Assembly (NCBI GenBank): GCA_026122225.1
Contig: JANEZZ010000732.1
Span: forward strand, 186,001-250,000
DNA length: 64,000 nucleotides
DNA from: Heloderma charlesbogerti
Lineage: Eukaryota > Chordata > Lepidosauria > Squamata > Helodermatidae
Reading direction: 5' to 3'
Positions 30,290-41,825 of this stretch are shown one piece after another. A program made the position numbers and the translations under genes. Under the pieces are notes generated by a model. The model was given only the letters and a program-made list of their open reading frames with translations. It was not told where the DNA came from and made no database searches. Position 1 is the stretch's first letter. Every line of letters begins with the position of its first letter.

Positions 30290-30865
30290 AGCCCTGCAGG
30301 AAAAGAATCAACATAGCTTCTGCAAAAGTAAGTCTTGTCTGATTAATCGTCTAGAGTTCTTTGAGAATGATGATGATGTGAATAAACACATGAATAGGAG
30401 TGATCCAGTATATATAGAAATATGCTTTTGATGAAGTCCCCCACCAAAGCCTCCTGAGCAAACTGAGCAGTCATGGAATAAGAGGAGAGATCATCTTACG
30501 GATCAGTAACTGGTTGAACAGCAGAGAGCAGGAACGTATGGGAAATTTCCCCAAAGGAGGAATGCAAATGTTGGGGTCTCACAGGGATCTGTATTGGGAC
30601 TAATGCATTTCAACTTATTCCTAAATGATCTGGAATTCAGAGTGAGCAGTGAGGTTTGCTGACATCACCAAAATATTTAGGCTGGTTACAACAAAACAGG
30701 ATTGCAAAGGCCTCCAAAAGGATCTCTCCAAACTGGGAGAATGGGCATCAGAATGGCAGATGCAATTCAAGGTAACCAAGTACAAAGTCCTGCACACTGG
30801 GTCAAAAAATCCTAACTTCACATCTATGCTGATGGGATCCAAACGGGTGGTGCTATCTAAGTGAA
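30290..30865 (+). mobile_element. Old CR1 reverse transcriptase remnant
   Basis: It contains GGATCTGTATTGGGACTAATG (GSVLGLM) and then FADITKIFRLVTTKQDCKGLQKDL and QMQFKVTKYKVLHTGS, the FADD-to-thumb part of an old CR1. It directly follows the tail of copy D. Confidence 0.65.
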
Positions 30866-30939
30866 AATGTTAATCTCGTGTACCGCAGCTATGAAAAAGA
30901 GCAATTCCATGTTGTGAGTCACTAGGAAAGAAAGGGTCA

Positions 30940-31420
30940 CCTTTTAGGCTTGGAATGGATCTTGGAGCCATCGAGATCAACCCCCTGCTCAATGCAGGAT
31001 CTGCAGAGTAGGAAGCAACCACAGCAGCCCTGACAGATGGATGGACATCCGGCTCCTGCTGAAATCCCTCCAGGGACAGACAGCCCTCCACCTCCTGAGC
31101 CAACCTGCTCCACGGCTGAACAGGTCAGTCCATGAGGAAGCTTCTCCTTCTCCAACCTGGTCCCCTCCAGGTGTTTCAGGGTTCAACTCCCACCAGCCCA
31201 GCCAGGACAGACAGTGGTCAGGAATGCTGGGAGTTGCAGTCCAAAACATCTGGAAGGTGCCTGGTTGGGGTAGTTTCTCCTAATGTTTACCCCAGATCTG
31301 CCTCCCTGCCACCTCTACCCGTTGGTTCTGGTCTGGCCCTCAGGAGCAACAGAGAGCAAAGCTGCTCCATCTTCTGCAGGGCAGCCGTTCCGATCTTTGA
31401 AGACCTCTGTCATGTCTCCC
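30940..31420 (-). mobile_element. Old CR1 3' region with nested SINE piece
   Basis: The plus strand reads GGATCTTGGAGCCATCGAGA to CAACCCCCTGCTCAATGCAG and later AGACCTCTGTCATGTCTCCC, the complement of a CR1 tail. GGGAGTTGCAGTCCAAAACA inside marks a nested SINE-like segment. Confidence 0.55.
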
Positions 31421-31516
31421 CTTCCTCTCCTCTTCCCCATGCAGATGACATCCAGCTCTTTCCACCATCCTCCTTGAACCTGGATTCCAGGCTAGCATGT
31501 GCAATCTTAATAGGCA

Positions 31517-31517
31517 G

Positions 31518-31571
<54 letters not shown>
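31517..31571 (+). repeat. (TG)n(AG)n microsatellite
   Basis: A TG run of about 16 units passes directly into an AG run. It could form Z-DNA and triplex, but no function is implied. Confidence 0.9.
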
Positions 31572-31572
<1 letters not shown>

Positions 31573-31984
31573 TGGGGGGGGGTGATCTGCCCCCTTAGCC
31601 ACAGCCTGTGTCTGTTCACATGGTTTAGAAGGAAAGCGGATGTTTGTTCCGCATGTTAACAACAGGGCAGGAAGTCCACCTCATCCTGCTGTGTACGTCA
31701 CCCCTCAGGAACTCCTGTTTTCACTTTGGGACAGCTGTACCCACCGTCCCAGAAGCTAAACATCAAAAAGTTATGTTATGATTAATCAATGCTTGTTCCT
31801 AACTTCCCTATCTACTCTACCCTCCTAAAATCCTAAACACAAACCCCACTAACTACAGGTTGCTTCCACGATCCCCCTAAGGCCCTCTCTCCCCTAACTA
31901 ATTGTCAGCTCATCCTTGTATAACCTCAGAATCCTCACACACATGTTCCCATCTTGTTTCTATCCCTTCCTGCATCTGACAAAG

Positions 31985-32530
31985 TGGGTTTAGTGGGAAG
32001 GGGGTGAGTGGAAATGTCCTTGGGCGAGTCAATATTCCTGATCACCTTGTCTTCTTGCTCACGATCCAGATATCTACTTTCTGATATATTTATGTATTTT
32101 ACTATACATTTTCATTTTCTTCTCTCTTTTTTTCCCCCACACAGCACTCATCAGGTAGTCCTTCCAGCATGGAAAACATCTCTTTTCATAGCTACTGGAA
32201 CTCTTTCTTCTTTCCTTGGAAGATGCAAAACTGGAGGGGGTGAAAAAGAGAAAAGAGAACCTGCAGCCTGGACCTCCTCTTGCTATGATCTCCCAGCACT
32301 GGCTGGCTTTTCCTTTTCCTGGTTTTTTTTTTTTGCTGGGGGGGGGGGGGAGATAGGAGAGGGATTCATCCTGCCAAGTGCTGAGAAGATCTTTATCCTT
32401 CCCTGGATTTCTGATTGGGAGCAGAAAACTGGTCAGATTCTCTTCTTCACCTGGCAGGACCATGCAGATGACCCCCTTCCCTAACAGAGAGGTGATTCAC
32501 CCAGAAGTGCTGCATCTCTGTTGTGAGGTA
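31985..32530 (+). repeat. Duplicated non-coding block near MHC relics, copy 1
   Basis: GGAAAACATCTCTTTTCATAGC, in part, TTTCCTTGGAAGATGCAAAA and GCAGAAAACTGGTCAGATTC match 39025-39660, and the last 250 bp match 34050-34310 inverted. No reading frame is shared, so I call it non-coding. Confidence 0.7.
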
Positions 32531-32567
32531 TCCTTCACAGCATCCCTGAGACATGCCAGTGGATTCC

Positions 32568-32660
32568 TAGGGATGTTAGAGAATTCTGCCACAGATCCCA
32601 GGGAGGCCGAATTCCAGTGAATTCGGCCCGCCGGAATCCGTGGCAGAACGGAGCAACCCG
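32568..32660 (+). mobile_element. hAT-like left end with subterminal palindrome
   Basis: It starts TAGGGATGTTAGAGAATTC, followed by GGCCGAATTCC and GAATTCGGCC arms and then CCGTGGCAGAA, matching the subterminal block of the other copies. No central hairpins or right end were seen. Confidence 0.55.
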
Positions 32661-32879
32661 CCCCACCACTGGGGAGATGGCGATGGAGAGAGGTGGAGGA
32701 GTGGAGGTGTAAAAAGAATTTCCTTGCTGGATTTGGCTCAGAAGGCCCATCTTGGAGGTGGAAGCATGAATGTAAGAAGAGTCCTAATTGTGGATCAGAA
32801 CATGGCTCCATCTAGTCCAGCATTCTCTTCCCATGGTGGCCAACCAGATGCCCCCTTGGGAAACCCACAAGTAGGACAT

Positions 32880-33330
32880 GGCAGAACTGTTTTTAAACTA
32901 AACCCTGGGAGAAAGATGACAGGTGCTGCTAAGCATCTGGTTCAGGTTAAATCATCCCAAGGGAATGAAGATGAAAATGTTTCTGATTGCCCAAATGTAG
33001 AAGGGGAGGAAACAGGCCAGGAGTCTATGGTGGAATGTAACAGCCAAGCAAAGAGGCCGAAGTGCCACAGCCAAAGATGCACATGCCAGGGACACGTGTA
33101 CAGGTCTATGCAAATGCCAGAAGCCTCCAAGCCAAAATGGGAGGGCTGGAGTGCTTGGTTTTAAAGGAGAACCTAGATATGGTGGGCAGTACAGAAGCCT
33201 GGTGGAGTGGAGAGAGCCAGTGGGATGTGACTCTACAGGAAGGACAGGGAAGGGCGTACTGGGGGAGGTGTTGCCCTGTGCATCAAAGAGGGCATAGTGT
33301 TGAGTGGACTAGAACACCTAGGTAGCCTCT
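32880..33330 (+). mobile_element. CR1 fragment, second subfamily
   Basis: It is closely similar to 17160-17560: [21 protein letters not shown], then NLDMVGSTEAWWSGE, the start of the endonuclease. It ends where BovB sequence begins. Confidence 0.7.
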
Positions 33331-33357
33331 TCCACTGAAGCTCTGTGGGTGGTGACA

Positions 33358-33760
33358 ATTTGTTGTTGTTCAGTCGTTCAGTCGTGTCCGACTCTTCATG
33401 ACCCCATGGGCCATAGCACGCCAGGCCTGCGCTCTCTCCCGGAGTGTGCTCAAGTCCATATTCATTGCATCGGTGATGCTATCTAGCCATCTCATCCTCT
33501 GCCATCCCCTTCTCCTTTTGCCTTCAGTCTTTCCCAGCATCAGGGTCTTTTCCAGAGAGTTTTCTCTTTGCATTAGGTGGCCAAAATATTTGAGCTTCAG
33601 CTTCAGTATCTGTCCTTCCAAGGAGCACTCAGGGTTGATTTCCTCTAGGATGGACTGATTGGACCTCCTTGCAGTCCAGGGGAATCATAAGAGTCTTCTC
33701 CAGCACCACAGTTCAAAAGCATCGATTCTTTGGCGCTCAGCCTTCCTTTTAGTACTAGGA
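33358..33760 (-). mobile_element. BovB LINE 3' end
   Basis: On the minus strand the frame reads LKLKLKYFGHLMQRENSLEKTLML, typed here in part as the BovB hallmark, then RRRGWQRMRWLDSITDAM and HGVMKSRTRLND stop. The 3' tail at 33358 is TTGTTGTT-rich. It interrupts CR1-related sequence. Confidence 0.85.
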
Positions 33761-33889
33761 ATGCCCTATCATGCCCGAGACCAGAAGGCTCAGGATGAGC
33801 TTGAGATGGAAAACAAAATCAGAGAGGCCTCGAAATGATGGGTGACTTCAATTACCCCCACACTTACAAGAAATCTCTCCAGGTTTTCA

Positions 33890-33990
33890 GGCAGAGAGAG
33901 AGAGAGGCCTTTCCCAGCCATACCTGGAGATGGGACATTGTGCATGCAAAGCGAGGGCTCTACCACTGAGCTACAGCCCCTCCCCTAAAA
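33890..33990 (-). mobile_element. tRNA-derived SINE head
   Basis: The minus strand reads GGGGCTGTAGCTCAGTGGTA then GAGCCCTCGCTTTGCATGCA, the same head as the copy at 39755. The box B part is worn. Confidence 0.65.
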
Positions 33991-34049
33991 GGAAATGCTT
34001 ACTTTTTCCTTGCCATTCAACTAAAACTTGTGATTTCTTGCAACTCGAG

Positions 34050-34310
34050 CAACAGGCAGCAGCAGTTTTAATTAGCAGTCAATCAACTTCGAGCGGAATC
34101 TGCTGGCGTGTCTCAGGGATGCTGTTCAGGACGCCTCACAACAGAGATGCAGCACTTCCGGGTGAATGCAGGGAGGTGGTCACAGAGTGAATCACATCCC
34201 GGTTTGGGAGGTTGGTCATCTGCATGGTCCTGCCAGGTGAGGAAGAGAATCTGACCAGTTTTCTGCTCCTGATCAGAAATCCAGGGAAGGATAAAGATTC
34301 TCTTTAACAG
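34050..34310 (-). repeat. Duplicated non-coding block, inverted partial copy
   Basis: Read on the minus strand it repeats the end of the block at 39440-39690: GGATTTCTGATCAGGAGCAG, AAAACTGGTCAGATTCTC and CTGAGACACGCCAGCAGATT. It lies about 500 bp before the MHC Ig-C1 relic. Confidence 0.65.
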
Positions 34311-34803
34311 AATCACTATTTTTTACTTATTTGCCTTTCCAAATGTTTAATCATTCAGCATGTTCAGTTGCGGTTCACTTGGCCTTTCATTACAAGTCAT
34401 CTTTTCTTGCTTTAAGGGAGGGGAGTTAACAATATCTCCATAGCCGCCTTAGCAATTCCAGTACAGCAAAATCAGCCTGTGTCTTAAAATCTGTGACAGC
34501 CGCACTTGACAAAACCTGCAAGGCCTGATAGATACCAGCAGCCTCCCTGTGCAGGCACAGCATCCCTCTGAAGAAGGCCAGGTGTGTGTGTGGGGGGAGC
34601 CAGAGGGAAGGGCTGCGACCTCTCTGGACAGTGCGTGGACCCCCTAGGAGGGCGTCTGGCTGGCTGCAGAGAGAAGGAGAATGTTGCTGGAGTTGGTCTG
34701 CCCATAAAACCCTCCTCTGTTTTCCTGATCTCTCTCAGCTTCTCCTGTTCCCTCCCCTCTCTCCCCCCACTCATGTCTCACTCATATTCTTCTTTCCCTC
34801 CAG

Positions 34804-35074
34804 TTCAGCCCACTGTCTCCATCTCCCCCACCAAGGACGTCCCCCTCTCCCTCCACACCCTGCTGCTCTGCACTGCGGCCAGTTCCCCTGGAGATCAAGT
34901 GGCTGAAGTACGGGCGAGAGGAGAAGGAAGGGGTCACCTACAGGGAAGAGCTCCGGAACGGAGCCTGGGTGTACCAGACCCAGGTGATGCTGGAGATGAC
35001 GCCCGAGCAGGGAGATGTCTACACCTGCCAGGTGGAGCACGCCAGTCTGGAGACGCCCATCACAGTGCAGTGGG
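34804..35074 (+). pseudogene. MHC class II beta Ig-C1 (beta-2) exon, frameshifted
   Basis: It starts after a CTTTCCCTCCAG acceptor as (V)QPTVSISPTK, then LHTLLLCTA. The frame then shifts, and resumes as LEIKWLKYG, GDVYTCQVEHASL and ITVQW, ending in phase 1 at GGTAGG. Both Ig cysteines and the core Trp are present, but in different frames. The exon is 271 bp against about 282 bp usual; bases are missing around 34880-34890, where GFYP is expected. No other exon of this gene was seen nearby. The transmembrane relic at 27.5 kb lies upstream, so the two are not one gene in order. Confidence 0.78.
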
Positions 35075-35399
35075 GTAGGAACCCCCCTCCCTCCCCCTTT
35101 CCCCTGGAGACCCAATCCTGCAAAGAGGGTGGGAATTCCACATACCTGTGTCATCCCTACCTGCTGAAGATGTTAAGGCCCCACAAATTCTCAGGGGGTA
35201 CCCCGTTCTGATGGATGTTCCTAGCGAGAGCCAAAGTCTGGAGTTCCTCCACATTCCCTGTGCCAGATTCCTGGTGATCACCCAGGAGTTTCTGTTATAC
35301 TTATTATTCTTTATATGGCGCCATCACTGTGCAATGCACTTTACAAAGTGTGCAAGGGCAGGAGCTTGCAATCTAAAAATCAACATGGGAGGCAGAGGA

Positions 35400-36420
35400 A
35401 GGGGAACAGTGTGTGCAGTTCTGGCCACTGCACTTCAATTGTAGAGCTGGAAAAGGTGCAGTAAAGGAAGGGCAATCCCAAAAATCAAGGGGCTGGAGCA
35501 ACCCCCCAATGAGGAGAGGGTTTTAACGTTTGGGGCTTTTTAGTGGAGGCGAGTGAGGGGGGAAATGATTGAGATGTAGAGAATTGTGCCTGGTGTGGAG
35601 AAAGTGTGGACAGGGAGACGTTCTTCTCTCCTTCTCTCATAATACCAGGACCCAGTGGGGTCATCCCATGAAGGTGAGTGGTGAGAGATTCAGGCAGATA
35701 AAGGGAAACTGGGTGAATTGTACCTAGTAAAAGGATACGGTGTACTGAGCCAGTGCAGACCTAACATTGCCACTCTCTTAACCACACTTACAAGATTGTG
35801 CAGCAGCTTCTGCCCCCCACTGGTCTCTCACAATTATGCCCCCTGCCCCATCAGCATTAAATCCAGTGTTGTGTTACATCAGAACTAAGGTTACCTGCTG
35901 TTAATGCTAAAGAGATTCCCTGTGGACTCTGGAAGCAGCCTCCAATCTTTGGTTCTCTTTAGGGCTGGCATGAGACATCTGAGCCAGACAAGGGGAGAAG
36001 TGTGCCTTCCTACCTCAGCTCCCAGTCGTTGGTTATGTAAGTTGCTGCTTTTAAAACTGTGGCTTTTTCGTCCTGCTGTTGGATTTGTTTGTTCAGTTGT
36101 TCATTATTTGCATCTTGCTTTGTACTATGTTGATTTTTATAACTCCTTGTGTACTTTTGGAAGAAGATGGGCATAAATTCGGTGGCAGTACTTGTGATGG
36201 CTCTGAAGTTGGAGGGCTTTAGAAGAGGATTAGACAAATTCCTGGAGTACTTTAATTCATAGGCTACTAGTCCTGATGGCTATATGTTACCTCCAGTATC
36301 ACAGGCAGGATGGGCTCCTTCACATGGAGCTAATATCGTGAGATCGGAATTGGTTACTCACAGAAGTTTGTGGGTCTTTTAAACGACTCCCTCGTCAACA
36401 TCCAGGGGATATTTCCCAGT
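35400..36420 (+). mobile_element. CR1 3' pieces, third subfamily
   Basis: The part at 35400-35735 has TGTGCAGTTCTGGCCACTGC and GGGGCTGGAGCAACCCCCCA, the VQFW-type C-terminus. The part at 36180-36400 has GGTTAGACAAATTCCTGGAG-like text and the GTTACCTCCAGTATCACAGG tail. Between them (35735-36180) I recognise no gene; the frames there are short. Confidence 0.55.
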
Positions 36421-36814
36421 TATTTCGATCTGAAAAGATCCGGAGATAATGGAGTATTTCATTTCCCCCCACACATTTTCTTGCATATGTGAAGTTGGCT
36501 TTGCACTATTAAATAGCCCACTAGATGGTGGCATTTCATTGAGGACTGCTGAGGCATCAGGACTGGAAACTTCCCTTCACGGCACCATTGGTCATGGTCG
36601 CCATCTGAAGGAGCCCGTGGCGAACGCAAAAAGGCTCCCTGACTGAAAAGCCCACTAGGAGCGCATTTTTTTCCTTTAATGTAGAGACACCCTATGTCTC
36701 TGGCTGAGGCTTTTCTGAAGCAATCATCCTGCCTCATTTACAGAATTTTACTTTGTTGTCCATGATGCCTTCCATTTGCAACTCTCCCCTGTTTTCCCAC
36801 CACTTCTTCCGTCA

Positions 36815-37160
36815 TTTTTTTTCTGAGCAGGGTAGTGACAGGAGCTCTCCATCTAGAAGCACCCTCTGAATCCCGCTTGCTGGGGAACATGAGCGGGAGG
36901 GCGTTATTGCACTCGTGTCCTGTGTGTGGATGGGCTTCAGCACGCTCCGGGAGAGAGCACAGGACAGGAAGGCCTGGCGTGCTCTGGTCCATGGGGTCAC
37001 GAAGAGTCGGACACGACTGAACGACTGAACAACAACAACAACGACAAACAAGACGTCTTTTCTCTGTGGGCTTCCCATTGGGGCATCTGGTTGGCCACTG
37101 TGGGAACAGAATGCGGGACTACAGAGTTCCTTGGTCCGATCCAGCCTCAGGGCTCCTCGT
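36815..37160 (+). mobile_element. CR1 3' end, third subfamily
   Basis: GGGGAACATGAGCGGGAGGG and, after the BovB tail insertion, TTGGCCACTGTGGGAACAGA with TTGGTCCGATCCAGCCTCAG, the usual tail of this subfamily. Confidence 0.65.
36938..37050 (+). mobile_element. BovB-type 3' tail nested in a CR1 end
   Basis: GGCGTGCTCTGGTCCATGGG to GAAGAGTCGGACACGACTG, then (CAA)n, is the BovB tail that squamate SINEs also carry. CR1 sequence of one subfamily continues on both sides (36830-36935 and 37070-37150), so this is a nested insertion. Confidence 0.7.
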
Positions 37161-37584
37161 CTGTTTTCATGGGAGAGAACTGGAGGCAGGAGTAGCCATA
37201 TGCGGTTGTTTCAGGGAACGAGGGAGCAATGCTTGGTCATTCCAGTTGCGTGTGCTTGGGATTAGTGAGAGGGCCTGAGAACGAGGATGCTGCATCCGAG
37301 GCTTCGGGGGAGAGGGAGGAGTCTTTGAGGGAGCAGCAAGACACCTTCGGATGGCCGAGGGTCTCCAACGTATGCCAACAGGACTGGGAACCCACAAGTT
37401 CCATTAATCCCCAGGAATAAGAGGCGCTCCAGGCTGTTGTCTGTTTTGAATTCCCATTTCAGCCACAGTGAGCCCATAGCTGGTGAAAGGACTACATGTG
37501 TCTGTAAGATATTATTGCCACACTTCCGTTTTGAACGTCCTGTTTGATATCAGCCAGCTGAGGGCTCTGTGTTCCCCACAGGCC

Positions 37585-38420
37585 CCCATGTCCTTAGCAG
37601 GAGACGCCAGGATTGAACCTGGGCAGAACTTCTGCATGCAAAGGATCACTGAGCGACAGCCCTTCCCCTCTCCAGCACTCTTATGCTGGTACTTGCACAG
37701 ATCCTGCACTGGTTCTCGGGGGAGATTTTGACCCCAGGAAGAGGATCCTTGTGCTTCAGCGCCATCCCATCTGCCAGGCCAAAGGAGGCCTCTGAGGAGG
37801 TTTGCTTGGAAAGATCCCCCTCAAGCAGGAGCCAGTTCAGCTGCTGGGTCGGGAAGGCAGGCTGTGTCTTGCCCCAATCCTGGGTCTCAGCTGGGCAGAG
37901 AAAAGAGGCAGGAGGGGTTTGTGCCTTGAGGGGCAGCTCATGGTGGAGGGAAGGAGAGGTGTAGTTTTTATCCTCCTGTAAACAGCACCCCCCGCCCTCC
38001 ATGGATGTAACTGTGTCTCCATCTCTCTCTCTTTGAGCAACACCCATCCAAACAAAAACCCATTCATGGTGTAGGGCAGGAGGGTCTCGTTTTCATCCTC
38101 CCAAAAAACAGCACCGCCCCCTCTCTCTCTAGCTACACCCATCCAACAACCTGCAGATAAGGACTCTCTGCACCTCCTCCTCCAGTTCCTTGTCTTTATT
38201 TTTATCCTGCCTGTCCAAAGTAGCTAATAAATGTCTCAAAAAGACCACACAAAGCCAGAGTCCAGAGTGCAGCTTCACTGCTGCATCCAGGAGCAGCAGC
38301 AGCCCTGTTAGTTTCTTACAGCAGAAACAACCAAGAGTCTTGTGGCACTTTGAAGACTTGCAGATTTATTGTGGTAGAATTTTTTATGGACAGAGCCCAC
38401 TTTCTCATATGCTATCCTCT
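37585..38420 (+). repeat. Diverged relative of the 28.2/49.6 kb duplicated block
   Basis: The same order of landmarks appears: GGATTGAACCTGGGCAGAAC, GCACAGATCCTGC, AGGAGGCCTCTGAGGAGG-like text, TGTAACTGTGTCTCCATCTC, then AAACAACCAAGAGTCTTGTGG and GCAGATTTATTGTGG. It shows many indels and an older split. Confidence 0.6.
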
Positions 38421-39024
38421 GTTTGTTTGTTTATTATTAAAACTTACATACTGCTTAATATAATATCTCTAAGTGGTTTGCATATAACAATAATAACATC
38501 ACAGCTTAAAATACATATTAAAAGCAATTGGAACTACAACAGCACTAAGAACAACATAAAAACACAGTAAAATGAAGCAGCAGCATGATCAGTTATGACT
38601 ATTACAAGCCAGATTACTTGTAAACCAGTTGACAGTTGTATATGTATACAGAGGGGGGAAATCCAGTTAGGGGGCCCCAAAGGCATTGAAATGCCTTTCA
38701 TTAAAAAAACCCAGTGAGAATTCACAACTGTGAGAAGTTGAGATAATACAGCCTTCCCAGCTTTTCTGTGTTAACACTCCCAAAGGGGGAGATACATCCT
38801 TGGACTCAAGCCCGAAATGAATATTATCGAACTTGCTGATGATTCTTGGTCAGCCATTTCCTCCTGGAGCCTCACTTTATAGTCAGTCTGTCATAATATC
38901 ATGACCTTTGGATCAGCAGGAGAGCATCCAAGGAAGCTGGATGGTGGGGGTCCCCATCACTTGGCTGAAGCCCCCTGCCCTGCACAGCATGCCACCCTGA
39001 AAGGTCCATCAGTCATTCTGAGTC

Positions 39025-39700
39025 TGTTGGTGAAGGGGTGTGAAGGGAGGCAATGAGAAGGGGGTGAATGTGAAAGCCCCTGGGTTAGTCAGCATTCCCA
39101 TCCCTCTTTTCTTCCTGCACACCATCTAAATATGTACTTTCCAATTTATTTATGTATTTTACTGCACATTTTCATCTTCTCCTCTCTGACCCTTTCTCCC
39201 ACAGCACTCCTCACCTAGTCCTTCTAGCTCTGAGTCCCAACATGGAAAACAGCTCTTTGGATAGCTACTGAAGCTCTTTCTTTTACTCCTTTCCTTGGAA
39301 GATGCAAAATTGGAGGGGTGAAAAGGAGAAAAGAGAATCTGCAGCGTGGACCTGCTCCAGCCTCCCGGCACCAGCTTCCATTCTGTTTTTTTTAATTTAT
39401 GTCTGGGTTGTAGGGGGGCAGGGTGGAGATGGGAAGGGGTTCATCCTGCCAAGAGCTGAGATCTTTATCCTGCCCTGGATTTCTGATCAGGACCAGAAAA
39501 CTGGTCACCTGGCGGGACCAGACAGACGGACCCCCTTCCCAAACGGGGATGAGATTCACTCTGCGGTCAGCTGCCTGCATTCATCCTGAGCTGCTGCATC
39601 TCTATCGCGTGGAGTCCTGACAGCATCCCTGAGACACACCAGCAGATTCCACTTTAAGGTGATTGACTGCTAATTAAAACAGCTGTTGCCTGTTTCTCAA
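39025..39700 (+). repeat. Duplicated non-coding block near MHC relics, copy 2
   Basis: It is parallel to 31985-32530: CATGGAAAACAGCTCTTTGG, CCTTGGAAGATGCAAAATTGG, in part, and CCAGAAAACTGGTCACCTGG. It ends GATTGACTGCTAATTAAAAC, which is also found inverted at about 34060-34085. Confidence 0.7.
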
Positions 39701-39754
39701 GTAAATCACAAAGCTTAGTCGAATGGCATTGAGAAAAATCATCACCATCTACTT

Positions 39755-40110
39755 TGGGGGAGGGGCTGTAGCTCAGTGGTAGAGCCCTCGCTTTGCATGC
39801 ATAAGGTCCTAGGCTGCAACTCCAGAAGCATCTCTGGGTATGGCTGGGAAAGCCCCCCCCCTTTCAAACCCTGGAGGGCAGCTGCCAGTCAGTCTAGTAG
39901 ACCAGGGGCTGGCAACTGGGTGCCCTCCTAGTGTTTTTGACTATGATTCCCATACTCCCTTAGCACTGGCCATAGTGGCTGGAGCTTATGGGAGTTGTAG
40001 TCCAAAACATTTGGAGGGGCCACATTGCCTCCCCCTGATACAGACAATGCTGAACTAGATAGACCAGGGGGTCTGATCCTGTGTAAGGTAGCTTCCTAGG
40101 TACTATTGCA
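39755..40110 (+). mobile_element. tRNA-derived SINE with nested insertion
   Basis: The head GGGGCTGTAGCTCAGTGGTA is an excellent polymerase III box A. The body has TGCCAGTCAGTCTAGTAGAC, and after an inserted segment (about 39903-40035, with GGGAGTTGTAGTCCAAAACA) continues GAACTAGATAGACCAGGGGG to GTAAGGTAGCTTCC. It is the best preserved SINE of this family here. Confidence 0.75.
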
Positions 40111-40199
40111 GCCTTCCATAACTTAGGGCCTTCCAAATATGTTGGACTACAATGCCTATCATCCTCGGCCTGCAGGACACAGATCTGGAGAGCATGAGG

Positions 40200-40930
40200 T
40201 TGGGAAAAAAATGGTGTACTTTTGGTTCCATTTTAGTAGTTGAAAATTATTACATATACATGTTGTAACATAAATATACAATATGTCCCTAAGATCAGCC
40301 TCTGTGCCAGAGGACTGGAGAGAGGCCAGTGTAATGCTATTTTTTAAAAAAAGGAATCAAGGGAGGGCCCAGGAAATGACAGACTGGTTAACTTAATGTC
40401 TGTTCCGGGTAAATTGGTTGAAGGCATTATTAAACATAAATTTAGTAAGCCTATAGGACAAGCCCAGCCGAAAAAGAATCAACATGGCTTTTTACAAGGT
40501 TATGTCTTGTCTCATTAACCTTTTTGAGTTCTTTGAGAGTGTCAGTAAACATGTGAATAGGGGTAATGGGTAGATATAGTTTAGTTGTAGTTCCCAAAGG
40601 CCTTTGTCAAAGTCCCCCACCAAAGATTCCTGAGCAGCCTTAGCTGCCATGGAATAAGAGAAGAGGACCACTTATGGAACAGTCACTGGTTAAAGAACAG
40701 AGAGCAGAGGGTAGGAATACATGGCAAATTCTTCCACTGGAGAATGTCGGACAAGAACCAGAGCTCTTTCAACTGTTCCTCATGGGATCTGGTTTCCAGA
40801 CTAACATTTGCAACCTTAAAGGGGCAATCCTATGCACGCTTAGACAGGAAGAACGGCCCACAACTCCTGGTTATGGACTCCTGGTTGTGGATGAGACATT
40901 CAGCATCAGCACGATGAAGCTTAGCTGCTG
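40200..40930 (+). mobile_element. Old CR1 reverse transcriptase remnant
   Basis: It contains GCCTCTGTGCCAGAGGACTGG and TTTTTTAAAAAAAGGAATCA, the V-P-x-D-W and F-K-K-G part of a CR1 polymerase, then AAAGAATCAACATGGCTTTT (SQHGF). It is heavily decayed. Confidence 0.65.
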
Positions 40931-41459
40931 GAAGACATGCCTGGACAGTTCCAAAATCTGGATCTAGAGAGAAACCTGAGGACTGATAATGCTGATAATT
41001 TTAAAAACAACAGCTAAAAACAAAGGGAGCCTCGCTGGTCCATGAGAGGAGAGAAAACAGCTGCTGTATGGACAGGACCCACTCAGCAACAGATCTGGGA
41101 ATTAATTCAGGAGTCAGTTGATATGGGTTGTGGTTCCTGAAACCCCCCTCAAGCCAAAAAACATGAAGTGATACCACAAAATATGTATTTATTGCTCAGA
41201 CAGTATTAAAAAATGAGAAAATGTTGAAATGATGGAACAAGCAAAACACATGACTACATACAATGCCATCTGGGTGATTAGAAGCATAATAGAAATAGTT
41301 GTGTGTTTTTTTGAGGGACGGAATCTCATAAATTGTCCTTTGTTACTGTACTAGTTTTAACTGTGTTTTATATGTTTTATATTGATTTTTGCTGGTCTGT
41401 GGCCGTAATAAATAGATTCAATTCAATAATAGAAATAGTGGCTAGCATCCTCTGCATCC

Positions 41460-41825
41460 CACCAGTATGAGACATACACTATGGTGGGAGAGGGTCTTCT
41501 CTGCTGTGGCACCCTGGTTCAACCGGTTGTGGAATGCCCTCCCCTTGAAGGCCTGATTGGCGTAGACATGGATCTCATTTTGGCACCAAGTAAAAACATG
41601 GCTTTTTACCAAAGCCTTTGAGGGCAAAATGCATTCCCTAGCACATTGTTTTAACTGTTTTATTGTTTTAGGTTTTGACTGGTATTAGTTTAATAAGTTT
41701 TTAGGTGCTTAAATTATTTATTGTTTTATACTGTTTAAATTGATTTTATCTGCACGCTGCCCTGAGATCTTAGTGATATAGAGTGGGATAGAAATGTTTT
41801 ATTAATGAATGAATGAATGAATATT
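41460..41825 (+). mobile_element. L2-like LINE 3' tail with (GAAT)n
   Basis: GGGAGAGGGTCTTCTCTGCT and GTTGTGGAATGCCCTCCCCT encode the last L2-like residues. The AT-rich end CTGCCCTGAGATCTTAGTG leads to an ATGAATGAATGAATGAAT run. Confidence 0.6.

Noticed and set aside
27532..35074. One working MHC class II beta gene
   Set aside because: The exons are in the wrong order, one has a lost donor and the other a frameshift. No beta-1 exon was seen.
39760..39835. A functional tRNA gene
   Set aside because: Box A and box B are good, but the arms do not pair as a tRNA and the sequence continues into a SINE body shared with other copies.
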